A stretch of DNA of 60,000 bases from Hydractinia symbiolongicarpus (lineage: Eukaryota > Cnidaria > Hydrozoa > Anthoathecata > Hydractiniidae). The position numbers and the translations under genes were made by a program. Below the pieces are notes generated by a model, which had not been told where the DNA came from, made no database searches, and was given only the letters and a program-made list of their open reading frames with translations. Shown here piece after piece: positions 1-10,715 of the stretch (the stretch's first letter is position 1; each line of letters begins with the position of its first letter). The stretch covers positions 11,782,001 through 11,842,000 of the forward strand of contig NC_079887.1 of the NCBI RefSeq assembly GCF_029227915.1, read 5' to 3'.

Positions 1-2727
1 CTCTCCCCCTTTCAAAATCATTTTTCCATTCTTGATATTTCCTTCTTTCTCAGAAATGTTCAACCCATACTTATTAGCAGTACCACCACAGCTGAACTAT
101 GTGTCTGCAACTGTTAGCAAATGATCAGTGCCAAAATGAATTACAAAGGCTATTTAATTTGTTTAACAGTAAAAAACCTAACCTAACACTAACCTAAAAC
201 CTAACAAAAATCGAAAAAGAATTTCATGGTTCCTCTCTGTTCACCAATTTTTTATTGTTTAAGAGACTTACTAAATAAAGATAAGTAACAAACAGTATGC
301 AAAGCATTTCACCTGTAAAGCAGCAACACATTTGGATGCCAATACCATGCCACCATTATGTTCTACTATACCAGAATAGCCATGAGGTACTTTTAACAAT
401 GGGTATTTAATGTTAATTTGTTCAGCAGTCAATAAATCGTATGGAGCACCCAGTCTATCCAAAACTTCCAAACAACGTTTCAACTTCTCCGCACCATTTT
501 TGAAAACTTCTAAAATACCGTTTTGACTAAAAAGAAACAAATTTCACGAATGAGCATGTTCTTTAATAAACTAAAAAAAACGACTATATTTACAGCTGCA
601 TGATATACTCTAGCTAATTTATATATATTAAAATGTTAATAACTTTAAATTCGATGTAAAGAACTAATGATAAATTTGGTTTTCGTGTTTTCACTTGTTA
701 ATAAAATATGATTTTAAGGCAATAAATATCCACATTAGTTCAGCCTTTCTAATTCACATCAGCATTTAATAATTGCCAATGCGATAACAAAGCAGGCAAG
801 CACACAACGTACCATATTATTAAAGGCTGAATTTACATAAAAAAATAAAACTGAGAAAAAAATTTGCGATTATCATGTGTTAATTCTGTTTCTACCTTTC
901 AGTAACCAGTACAATCATATTCAGACTAAAGCAAAGGGTGGGTAGGGGTAAGGTTAGGGTGAGTATATTCTACTGGTGTTGGCTATTTATTGACATGTGT
1001 TCAAATGCAAACCAAAAGTGGTTTGTAAACAATGGCAACAACAACATTGAAGGCCAGCGTTTAAGGAGGATGTTGACTATAGAAGTTGGAAGAAAAATTT
1101 GGAGATCTACCAGATATTTACAGAAGTAATACTTGTCATTGACAGGTTCAGCATGAGATCCATATCACCCTTTTTGCAGACCAAAGGCAATATTGTCTTT
1201 TTTTTAAAAAAAAAAGAGCAACCTGGAGAGTACAACTAAGCATGCAGCAAGTATAAAATGAAGGTTTGATTTGTTTTTAGTGTGGGAAATTCCCTGCTAT
1301 GAACTTTATTATATGATATATTTTACTTTTGAAAAAAAGTCATGTGCCTGCTTTGTGTCTGCAAATTTGTGTTTCATGTTGGCATTTTATACTTTGTTAC
1401 ACAACACCAGTTAAGCATGTGTTGACATGAATTAAAAAGGCTGCAAGTTAGACTTCATATTTTAAAATTTCCCAGATTCCTAGAAACACACACAATGCCT
1501 TGTATAATAATTTTCTCATCCACATAGTTAAAACAATGGAACATCTGGCCTGCTTTAATCTACTAAACAAGCTTCGAAAATCATTGGAAAACATTTGCCT
1601 TCCATTTACTTTGATACTACTTAGGTTACATCTTTGCCCGCTCAGGGTCTATTGGCCTTTGACCTGTTATTACAGCACACAAATCATTGATATTTCTGTG
1701 TCAAATTAATATTAGCAAAAAAACCTTGGGAAAACTATTTTCTAAACGAATTTTAGAGTAAAATTCAGAATATGAGCTAAAATGATCAGTCAAATATTTA
1801 TAATAAACAAATAGAATTATATTGTGCACAGATCCCAATAACCATGGAGTTGACATAGAAGTTTATGACACCGTAAAAACTGTATATAAAAATAATACAT
1901 ACATTAGCAGCTTATCATCAACCTCTTTTTCCAATTGCTTCCACAAGGCAAAAGAGTCAAATGACGTTTTTGCATAGCACATGGAAGGATACAAGCAGCG
2001 CACAATTCTACTTTGTCCATGCGAACTGCCTCTTGTGTGGGGAACTGGAAACTGAATTTTACACATATAAAGTTTTTCTTATTAAAAGTATCATTTCAAA
2101 AGCTAAATCAATGAAAGCAAATTGTATAAGTGGTGGGGGATAATTTGTGAATCTTAAACACAAAAACTGGCTGTGTGTAATAACAGTGCTGGAAAGTTTC
2201 TCCTTTGAGTTGTTTTTAAACTGTCATTATCCATTATCTCCATCACATCACAATAAATTGCAACAATGGAGAGAATATAGTTGTGTACATCTTCAATTAT
2301 TTATTCCTACTTTAAGTGACCACCTATATTAAGTTAGTGACAGTTAAAAAAAAGGATAAATGGTTTTAATGGAGTCTTCACTCAACAATTAAAGAATCCT
2401 AAGTACTAGGTTTTAAAATACTTGTCTTGCTATTCATCAATAGGCTTAAGTCATTTAAATGTACTAAATATGCTTAGAAAGTTATGAATAGATAAGCCCT
2501 GTATCAAAGCCAACGACGAAGAGAAAAGAAACATTTTTTAATTTTCTAGCATGTTGATACTAAAAGACTTTTAAAAATGTGGATCTAGTCTTTTCTATCT
2601 TTACTACTTAGCACTATACCTGTTCTAAAAGCAATACATCCTTTTTTTGTTTTGCAAGTGAATAAGCTGATGCACTTCCATTGACACCAGCACCCACAAC
2701 ACACACATCGTAAATATGGTTACTCAT
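1..2727 (-). CDS. PIPOX: PIPOX-like peroxisomal sarcosine/pipecolate oxidase, 5' exons (partial gene)
   Basis: FAD-dependent amine oxidase of the monomeric sarcosine oxidase family, which oxidises sarcosine or L-pipecolate in peroxisomes. Three minus-strand exons join in phase. Exon 1 (2727-2620, 36 codons) starts with ATG and carries the Rossmann motif VVGAGVNGSASAY and a VLLLEQ strand. Exon 2 (2051-1903) begins FPVPHTRGSSHGQSR, the family's conserved FAD-contact segment. Exon 3 (526-313) includes GAPYDLLTAEQINIKYPLL and ends VEHNGGMVLASKCVAALQ. Junctions are exon 1 CAG/gtatag, exon 2 ...AAT/gtatgt and exon 3 CAG/gtgaaa, each with an AG acceptor; phases are 0 then 2. A fourth exon is likely at 69-1 (KEGNIKNGKMILK, phase 0), less certain. 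The catalytic C-terminal half and any SKL-type peroxisomal signal lie beyond the left edge. Assignment rests on family motifs recalled from known PIPOX proteins and is firm at family level; substrate preference cannot be told. Confidence 0.9.
175..215. repeat. short degenerate CCTAA-type repeat in PIPOX intron 3
   Basis: A short run of CCTAAC/CCTAAA units lies between PIPOX exon 3 and candidate exon 4. It resembles telomere-like simple sequence but is imperfect and short. Similar GGTTAGGG-like bases occur at 938-960. Confidence 0.4.
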
Positions 2728-3583
2728 TGTGGTAGTCTATAACAATAAGCAGCATAAAGGATATATCAGGATTTGTAACTGTACTGTTTTTTATTTGTTT
2801 ATATACATACTGAAGTATTTCTGGAAAAGGATGTCAATAAAAAATGAGTAGGGACATAAACTAGGTAGTTATACAGGTAGTTGTTATCACTTAAAGTTTG
2901 GTGTGTTAGATATTACTCATAGGTAATTAATTATTCTCCACCTATAATTGCCTATACGTTTTACCCCTATTTGAGTTACCCAACCAAGTTCTTTCACACA
3001 TACTACAACAAAGTTACTGGCCCAAAATATCACCAAAAACCTATCAGTTAGTGGATTGTTTCCACTGGGGGTCACTGAAGCAAAAACGCAACAAAAAATG
3101 ATAAACCTGACTACCTCAGCTCATTCAAACATGTAACATAGAAAGGTTTTTTTCAGCCCATTTCCTTCTAAAGAAACATTTTAGAGGCTTTAAACAATTA
3201 TTGAGTGTAGATCGATAAACTTCTGATTGACATGATTCATACAAAGTCGTAATGATACCTTTGTGCGAAGAAACAGACTAAAAAGGACCTTCCTTCACCT
3301 AGTGCCTGCATCTTTTTGCCTGACACGCAATTGTTAAAGACGAAAAGGCTCACCATGGGAAATGTAAACATTCAAAAAGGTCTATCGACTTTGCAAAAGT
3401 CATATGATTGTCTCTTTTGTGACCAGATTAACAAACTTAAAGCACTGTTTTGCATTTTGAGAATGAAATTATATACAGGAAAGACCACGAAAGTGCACAA
3501 GCATTGACAAAAAGGAAAGAATATTATTGAGTTTTTTTTAATGTGCTTTTAAGGATGAGCTACTTTGTCCTATAAAAAGGGTT
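2728..3583. other. intergenic, 5' flank of PIPOX
   Basis: AT-rich sequence upstream of the PIPOX start codon that should contain its promoter. I see no convincing coding exon, TATA box or repeat family member. Confidence 0.5.
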
Positions 3584-3591
3584 GCAATATT
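3584..3591. repeat. left 8-bp direct repeat (putative target-site duplication) GCAATATT
   Basis: GCAATATT abuts the outer end of the left inverted terminus and is repeated in the same orientation at 25375-25382, abutting the outer end of the right terminus. Beyond the eight bases the flanks differ. Confidence 0.65.
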
Positions 3592-6500
3592 GGTAAGTCG
3601 TCCACGTATTACTTCCTGAATATAAAGGAGATATAGTATTCAACATGTGTTAGACCTATGTACGTTCCCAAGCCTTGTGGAGATAATGATGTGCTATTCT
3701 CCATAAAGCACAAGTGTAGTAGAGCGTAGTAGAATGTATTTCTCTGTAGTAAAGCGTATTTCTCTGTAGTAGAGTGTAGTAGCCTGTAGTAGCTTGTAGT
3801 AGAGTGTAGTAGCTTGTAGTAGAGTGTAGTAGAGCGTATTTCTCTGTAGTAGAGCGTATTTCTCTGTAGAAAAGCGAATTTCTCTGTAGTAGAGTGTAGT
3901 AGCGTGTAGTAGAGCGTAGTAGAGCGTATTTCTCTGTAGTAGAGTGTAGTAGCCTGTAGTAGCTTGTAGTAGATCGTAGTAGCGTGTAGTAGAGCGTAGT
4001 AGAATGTATTTCTCTGTAGTAAAGCGTATTTCTCTGTAGTAGAGTGTAGTAGCCTGTAGTAGCTTGTAGTAGAGTGTAGTAGCGTGTAGTAAAGCGTAGT
4101 AGAATGTATTTCTCTGTAGTAGAGCGTATTTCTCTGTAGTAGAGTGTAGTAGCGTGTAGTAGAGCGTAGTAGCGTGTAGTAGAGCGTAGTAGAATGTATT
4201 TCTCTGTAGTAAAGCGTATTTCTCTGTAGTAGAGTGTAGTAGCCTGTAGTAGCCTGTAGTAGAGTGTAGTAGCGCGTAGTACAGCGTAGTAGAATGTATT
4301 TCTCTGTAGTAAAGCGTATTTCTCTGTAGTAGAGTGTAGTAGCGTGTAGTAGAGCGTAGTAGCGTGTAGTAGAGCGTAGTAGAATGTATTTCTCTGTAGT
4401 AAAGCGTATTTCTCTGTAGTAGAGTGTAGTAGCCTGTAGTAGCTTGTAGTAGAGTGTAGTAGCTTGTAGTAGAGTGTAGTAGAGCGTATTTCTCTGTAGT
4501 AGAGCGTATTTCTCTGTAGAAAAGCGAATTTCTCTGTAGTAGAGTGTAGTAGCGTGTAGTAGAGCGTAGTAGAGCGTATTTCTCTGTAGTAGAGTGTAGT
4601 AGCCTGTAGTAGCTTGTAGTAGATCGTAGTAGCGTGTAGTAGAGCGTAGTAGAATGTATTTCTCTGTAGTAAAGCGTATTTCTCTGTAGTAGAGTGTAGT
4701 AGCCTGTAGTAGCTTGTAGTAGAGTGTAGTAGCGTGTAGTAAAGCGTAGTAGAATGTATTTCTCTGTAGTAGAGCGTATTTCTCTGTAGTAGAGTGTAGT
4801 AGCGTGTAGTAGAGCGTAGTAGCGTGTAGTAGAGCGTAGTAGAATGTATTTCTCTGTAGTAAAGCGTATTTCTCTGTAGTAGAGTGTAGTAGCCTGTAGT
4901 AGCCTGTAGTAGAGTGTAGTAGCGCGTAGTACAGCGTAGTAGAATGTATTTCTCTGTAGTAAAGCGTATTTCTCTGTAGTAGAGTGTAGTAGCGTGTAGT
5001 AGAGCGTAGTAGCGTGTAGTAGAGCGTAGTAGAATGTATTTCTCTGTAGTAAAGCGTATTTCTCTGTAGTAGAGTGTAGTAGCCTGTAGTAGCGTGTAGT
5101 AGAGCGTAGTAGCGTGTAGTAGAGCGTAGTAGAATGTATTTCTCTGTAGTAAAGCGTATTTCTCTGTAGTAGAGTGTAGTAGCGTGTAGTAGAGCGTAGT
5201 AGCGTGTAGTAGAGCGTAGTAGAATGTATTTCTCTGTAGTAAAGCGTATTTCTCTGTAGTAGAGTGTAGTAGCCTGTAGTAGCTTGTAGTAGAGTGTAGT
5301 AGCGTGTAGTAGAGCGTAGTAGAATGTATTTCTCTGTAGTAAAGCGTATTTCTCTGTAGTAGAGTGTAGTAGCTTGTAGTAGAGTGTAGTAGCGTGTAGT
5401 AGAGCGTAGTAGAATGTATTTCTCTGTAGTAAAGCGTATTTCTCTGTAGTAGAGTGTAGTAGCCTGTAGTAGCCTGTAGTAGAGTGTAGTAGCGCGTAGT
5501 AGAGCGTAGTAGAATGTATTTCTCTGTAGTAAAGCGTATTTCTCTGTAGTAGAGTGTAGTAGCGTGTAGTAGAGCGTAGTAGCGTGTAGTAGAGCGTAGT
5601 AAAATGTATTTCTCTGTAGTAAAGCGTATTTCTCTGTAGTAGAGTGTAGTAGCCTGTAGTAGCTTGTAGTAGAGTGTAGTAGCGTGTAGTAGAGCGTAGT
5701 AGAATGTATTTCTCTGTAGTAAAGCGTATTTCTCTGTAGTAGAGTGTAGTAGCCTGTAGTAGCTTGTAGTAGAGCGTAGTAGCGTGTAGTAGAGCGTAGT
5801 AAAATGTATTTCTCTGTAGTAAAGCGTATTTCTCTGTAGTAGAGTGTAGTAGCCTGTAGTAGCTTGTAGTAGAGTGTAGTAGCGTGTAGTAGAGCGTAGT
5901 AGAATGTATTTCTCTGTAGTAAAGCGTATTTTTCTGTAGTAGAGTGTAGTAGCGTGTAGTAGAGCGTAGTAGCGTGTAGTAGAGCGTAGTAGAATGTATT
6001 TCTCTGTAGTAAAGCGTATTTCTCTGTAGTAGAGTGTAGTAGCGTGTAGTAGAGCGTAGTAGAATGTATTTCTCTGTAGTAAAGCGTATTTCTCTGTAGT
6101 AGAGTGTAGTAGCCTGTAGTAGCTTGTAGTAGAGCGTAGTAGCGTGTAGTAGAGCGTAGTAGAATGTATTTCTCTGTAGTAAAGCGTATTTCTCTGTAGT
6201 AGAGTGTAGTAGCGTGTAGTAGAGCGTAGTAGCGTGTAGTAGAGCGTAGTAGCTTGTAGTAGAGTGTAGTAGCTTGTAGTAGAGTGTAGTAGAGCGTATT
6301 TCTCTGTAGTAGAGCGTATTTCTCTGTAGTATAGCGTATTTCTCTGTAGTAGAGTGTAGTAGCGTGTAGTAGAGCGTAGTAGAGCGTATTTCTCTGTAGT
6401 AGCCTGTAGTAGAGCGTAGTAGCTTGTAGTAGAGTGTAGTAGCCTGTAGTAGAGCGTAGTAGAATGTATTTCTCTGTAGTAAAGCGTATTTCTCTGTAGC

Positions 6501-7124
6501 AGAGTGTAGTAGCCTGTAGTAGAGTGTAGTAGCTTGTAGTAAAGTGTAGTAGCTTGTAGTAAAGTGTAGTAGAGCGTAATTCTCTGTAGCAGAATGTATT
6601 TCTCTGTGGTAAAGCGTATTTCTCTGTAGTAGAGTGTAGTAGCCTGTAGTAGAGCGTAGTAGCTTGTAGTAGAGTGTAGTAGGTTGTAGTAGAGTGTAGT
6701 AGCTTGTAGTAGAGTGTAGTAGCCTGTTAAGAAGCGCAGGGGTTTACAGCAGTTAAGCTTCATACAAATAGTTTCAAAAAATATTCTAACTTTTCAGTTA
6801 AATTGAACTGGGGAAAACGGCGTTCAAGTGACTACCATCGCCATGATGGTCTCGCACTATATACAAACGAAAAATTATCTGGACATCTTCCCACAAAAGA
6901 TTCTTATCAGTACATCAATTGTAGTTGGTAGATAAACAAGCCATGATGGCCGATTTGCCAGTGGTCATCATAATATCAGAGACAAAGAAACAAATTTAGC
7001 AGACACGCCTAAATATTCATTTTCAATTTCACATCTTGTGTTTTACTGCGCTTACCCAACGAGACATGATCAGTTTGTTTGAGTCTAACAGAATACATCA
7101 CAAGCAATGTATGTTCCAAATACC
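3592..7124 (-). repeat. left inverted terminus, satellite-bearing
   Basis: Homologous, in inverted orientation, to 23891-25374. From outside in: ~120 bases of unique sequence (3592-3710), the 10-bp array (about 3711-6727), ~100 bases found only in this copy, then unique sequence 6830-7124 ending AAATACC. The inner unique part is ~93% identical to the right copy by eye, whereas the outer part is ~99%. Each copy thus also has GGTA/TACC at its own two ends. Confidence 0.85.
3711..6727 (-). repeat. ~3-kb array of 10-bp tandem units with internal 650-bp duplication
   Basis: About 300 decameric units of a few types (TCTCTGTAGT, AGAGCGTAGT, AGAATGTATT, AAAGCGTATT, AGCCTGTAGT, AGCGTGTAGT, AGAGTGTAGT) in a mixed order. 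Rare variants recur exactly 650 bp apart: TCTCTGTAGA-AAAGCGAATT at 3861 and 4511, AGATCGTAGT at 3971 and 4621, ACAGCGTAGT at 4281 and 4931. This shows a recent 65-unit block duplication covering about 3721-5090. Ten is not a multiple of three and the units lack stops, so the array is open in all frames on one strand. The apparent 1035-residue reading frame (Thr-Thr-Leu-Tyr-Tyr-rich) is a by-product and not a gene. Confidence 0.95.
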
Positions 7125-7139
7125 ATTAGTAAAGGCGAG

Positions 7140-7512
7140 TGATCAGTATTACGTAAGAGATACGGTTGTTTCCGTAAATTAGACCCTTGATAAAAATTTA
7201 GAAAAAAGCTCCTGTTTTAGAAGCAATCCATACATCTCAGATTCAGTTGTTTCGGTGGATTGGGCCATTGTTAAGCATTCAGGAAAAAGCTCCTATTTCT
7301 AGAAGCAATCCATATATCACAGATGCGGTTATTTCGGTAAATTGAGCCATTGATAAACATTCAGGAAAAAGATCCTGTTTCTAGAAGCAATCCGTACATA
7401 ATAGAATTACTTGTTTTGGTGAGCTAGGCCATTGATAAAAATTCAGGAAAATGGTCATGTTTCTAGAAGCAATCTATACATAACAGGTTCAGTTGTTTTG
7501 GTGAATTGGGCC
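7140..7512. repeat. 82-bp tandem minisatellite, about 4.5 copies
   Basis: The motif GTTGTTTCGGT (with variants) recurs at 7165, 7246, 7328, 7410 and 7492, a period of 81-82 bp. Each unit also contains AGAAGCAATCCATACAT and a TTGATAAA-ATTCAGGAAAA segment. The array lies directly inside the left inverted terminus. Confidence 0.9.
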
Positions 7513-7529
7513 TTTCATAACCTTTTAGA

Positions 7530-7785
7530 TAATACTTTTTGACATTCAATTTTGGCCGGAATATAAAATTTCAGAACAAAAGTTACCGAATTTGGCGCTT
7601 GTCTATGATAATATCAGTTAAACGCTCCATGTTTCTCTTCTTTCGTTCAATTTTGACAATATAAAACGAAATTTTAGACCAAAAATCACCGAAGTCGGCA
7701 CTTGTCTATGCCATTATCAATTAAGCGCTCCATGTTTCTCTCGTTTCGCTTAATTTTGGCCGGAAAATGAAATGTGTCTAAGGTA
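7530..7785. repeat. ~101-bp tandem repeat, about 2.5 copies
   Basis: Two and a half units share CAATTTTGGCCGGAA-ATAAAA, ACCGAATTTGGCGCTTGTCTATG and GCGCTCCATGTTTCTCT (e.g. CTTGTCTATG near 7599 and 7700). It adjoins the 82-bp minisatellite but its sequence is unrelated. Confidence 0.8.
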
Positions 7786-8652
7786 TTGTCACATATACGA
7801 ACTCTACTTGCCTTGTTTCGATGAATTAAGACCTGAATACTTTTGTATATGCCGATTATCTCTTGGTTGAAAAAAACCTTTTTTTGTTTCACAACATTAA
7901 AACTTGTTAACGTATACCGGAACAAAGTTTTCGGCAAATATGTATCACGCCGTCTTTGCTAAGGATTAATCTGTTATGCTTTCGAATATAGAAGAATCCG
8001 TTTTTTGTGAAACAATTGTTAATATATATTGAACGATTGTAGTTTATAGTTGTAGAGTCTTGATGAAATTTAGTGGTGTTTGTGTATTTCACAGACTAAA
8101 AGCTACTTTCTAAAAATATGCTCATGCACTACGAAAGTCAAAACAATTAGCATCCGTGGCATCACAGAATGTTTCACAAAAAGATTGCTACTTCTTTATG
8201 AATTGCTTTTTGTTAATATAGGAAGTTTTTTATATGATTACTTCAAAAATAATATGATCAAGCTTGTGGTCATCCTTTTTAATATATTACATAGGGAATA
8301 CTATTGAGACATTCACTTTCCGTTTGATAGCCCATTGTGATTGATTTCAATTTATTTCCACAAATGAGTATGTATAATACAGTGTCACGTATGAGGTGTG
8401 CTAGTTTTACGTATATTATACGTCTTGTATTATTCTAAGAAGCAATTAACTACTTGTTAAAAAGGGAAAAATATATATTCTACAAATAGTTGAAATATAG
8501 TATAGAGCTATTAGTTTTTCTCTTCTTGATTAAAGTAGAATGAAAAGTCCTTGCAGGCTAAAAGATTTCGGAACAAATTCAATTTATTTCATTCCCTTTA
8601 TAGTTCAGAAACATACTTTAATGACTTGACACAAGTTGATAATATAAATTGA
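7786..8652. other. AT-rich spacer inside the composite element
   Basis: Small open frames only, none with recognisable domains or convincing splice sites. I see no repeat family member here. Confidence 0.4.
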
Positions 8653-8809
8653 CTAGTCGTTGATTAGTCGCCCGTCCTTTATATTTACCTGTCGCAGCAA
8701 AGTGGATAAAAATATATCGCATTTGATATTCGTGTTTCCGCAACATCATTTTCTAACTCAGCGGGGGGTCCGCGCAGAGACAGACATACGACGGCTATTA
8801 TTATAGAGA
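8653..8809 (-). mobile_element. non-autonomous mini-Helitron, copy 1
   Basis: Read on the minus strand the element starts TCTCTATAATAATAGCCGTC and ends AATCAACGACTAG, matching the Helitron rule of 5'-TC and 3'-CTAG (CTRR). It is followed by host T (complement of 8652). Its 5' end abuts the 3' end of copy 2 with no base between them. No Rep/helicase coding; ~157 bp. Confidence 0.7.
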
Positions 8810-8997
8810 CTAGTCGTTAGCCCGTGGAAAAATCCACGGGGTCGTCCGTCCTTCATATTAACCCGTTGCAACAAAGTGGACAGAAATATATCGCATTTGG
8901 TATTGATGCGCATTTTAAAAATTCGTGTTTCCGTTACGGGACACGGCTTTCGCGGACACACAGACAGACAGACAGACGACGGCTATTATTAAAGAGA
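8810..8997 (-). mobile_element. non-autonomous mini-Helitron, copy 2, head-to-tail with copy 1
   Basis: On the minus strand it starts TCTCTTTAATAATAGCCGTC after host A and ends CTAACGACTAG. An 8-bp-stem hairpin (CCCGTGGA/TCCACGGG, 8821-8840) sits just before the 3' end, a typical Helitron terminator. The body shares with copy 1 the ATATATCGCATTTG and CGTGTTTCCG blocks and the GTCTGTCTGTCTG stretch. Confidence 0.75.
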
Positions 8998-9488
8998 TTA
9001 CAAACAATAGAACATACTGTGTGAAATGAGTGAGAAGGATAAGAAGGAAAACGAAGGAGGAAAAAGCCTGTTTAAACAAGACTTCGGATACGATACGAAA
9101 TCTTAAAAAAATATGTAATCCCGGAAAAGAGCTATGATAGTTCAAATAATAAATACAGACGATAACAGCTACATTATTCCGGGTCACTGTCTGAGCCGGA
9201 CAGGGCAACATGCCTCTCTTCAGGATTAACCTTTTACGCCATTGGTAAGCACTGAAATATAAAAAAAATATCATAGAAAAGCATTTGAGAAACCATATCT
9301 AATCCTAAGTTTTAAAACTGCAAGAGCTGTTGTTAAGATATCCCAATCAGAAGCACACAATAAAGAAAAATCCTGAACATTTGACAAAACCAAAAAAAAA
9401 TAAATATAAATATAAACTAGCACAATTAGGCAAAAGAAGCATTCAGCATACCTCATTCGCATAAAAGTTGAAGCTATTGACATCTATC
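8998..9488. other. spacer without recognisable content
   Basis: Between the Helitron pair and the candidate exons. No domain-bearing frame or repeat recognised. Confidence 0.3.
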
Positions 9489-9983
9489 TCATTTTCCAAT
9501 TATACTGTAAAAAAGCCAGTAGCTAGACATTTCTTTTTTGAGTATGCCGACTTCTTCTTCGCATCTTTTCAACAACTCATTTTCGTTGTCGCCACTATTT
9601 TTTAAACCCTACAGTACCTCAACCCGAATGTTTTCACAATGAGTGTAAAATCATGATATATGAAGTGTCAAGAAATGTAACAACAATTCTACTTACCATC
9701 AATCTCTGTATTTTCCATCCATGGGAAATCAAAATCACTGTCTTCGCCAGACTTCTCCTCAACACGAGATACACCAATGTCCCCGCAATGGTGTTATAAC
9801 ATTTCATGAAGTCTTTATCAACGTCTCCACAGATTTACATACTATGAAATTCAATCCTCCTTTTATTATCTGCCTTCTTTGTTTCTTGTTTGTCCTTATA
9901 TGCATTGCTTCTGCCCATGAAATAAGGTGTCGTTGTCCTTTTCGCTTGCTGTTGTTATTTGGTAGAGCAACTTTTCCATTTTG
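9489..9983 (-). CDS. candidate exon cluster of an unrecognised gene (hypothetical)
   Basis: Three minus-strand segments look exonic. 9983-9843: acceptor CTGCTAG, 47 codons with KRKGQRHLISWAEAMHI and NKKQRRQIIKGG, donor gtatgt. 9757-9697: acidic EKSGEDSDFDFPWM and ENTEID, donor gtaagt. 9608-9489: acceptor TGTAG, GDNENELLKRCEEEV then ILKKEMSSYWLFY, ending in TGA. The first two join in phase 0. The second leaves phase 1 while the third is open only in phase 0, so the third may belong to another transcript, or the gene may be broken. The composition (basic then acidic, helical) suggests a nuclear protein, but no family is recognised. The cluster lies inside the composite element and could be cargo. 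Confidence 0.35.
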
Positions 9984-10603
9984 CTAGCAGGATAATTCTT
10001 TGTTGAGATCCACTCTAGATCTTTTGCATGAAACAAGAAGATATATTCAGATGTTGAATATATCTTACCTACTTTAATCATAGAAACTTTGCAAGATTGA
10101 ATTGAATTGAAGAACACTTTCGAAAAGTGAATTTAAATTTCATGAAATAGATTTTCGCCATGGAACCATTGTGTGATTGTTTTTTGAAGAGTACATACAC
10201 ATTTTCAATGTGTTTATTGAAATTTCAATACGTTCTTGTTTCAATTATTCCTTTTGAAATTTACTATATTGATCAGGAAGGAACCATTTTTAACTCGAAA
10301 TATACTTGCTCTGCACTTCACTCACAAGTTACCTAGTGTACCTAGTGTAGATAAACAACCACCTCCAATTTACATTCGCACAGCGGTCATTTTTTTAAAT
10401 AATGGAACAATATTCAGCAACCTTTCCCAACAAACTATCTCATGCTGATTACGTAAGTCTCAAATGATTTTCCATTATAGAATACTTCATAGAATGTTAT
10501 TAAACAATTGATATTTTATACTCTTAGCCTTTTACTTTGTGCAAATTTAGTACTATACTGTGAGTTCTTGTGTTATGGTAGTTATCCTTTTTAAACAATT
10601 TAG

Positions 10604-10715
10604 TTTTTTGCGGTTGTCTATACCATGGCAAACAACTCTGTTTGTGGGTGACCACGGTAAAATACACAGTATGGATTGGTGGCCCCCTAACTTACCGCTG
10701 GAGGCAAGAAAGAAG
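10604..10715 (+). CDS. candidate single exon, unrecognised
   Basis: An open segment between acceptor ACAATTTAG and donor gtaagat. In one frame it encodes 37 residues including TTLFVGDHGKIHSMDWWPP and NLPLEARKK (entering phase 2, leaving phase 0). Tryptophan and proline content and both splice signals favour coding, but no partner exons or family were found. The minus-strand open frame over the same bases looks less plausible. Confidence 0.3.

Noticed and set aside
3711-6727. CRISPR-like array
   Set aside because: Units are 10 bp with no unique spacers and the context is eukaryotic. It is a minisatellite.
3656-6763. 1035-residue protein rich in Thr, Tyr and Leu
   Set aside because: Entirely composed of translated 10-bp satellite units. 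All three frames of that strand are open, and only the last ~20 codons leave the array.
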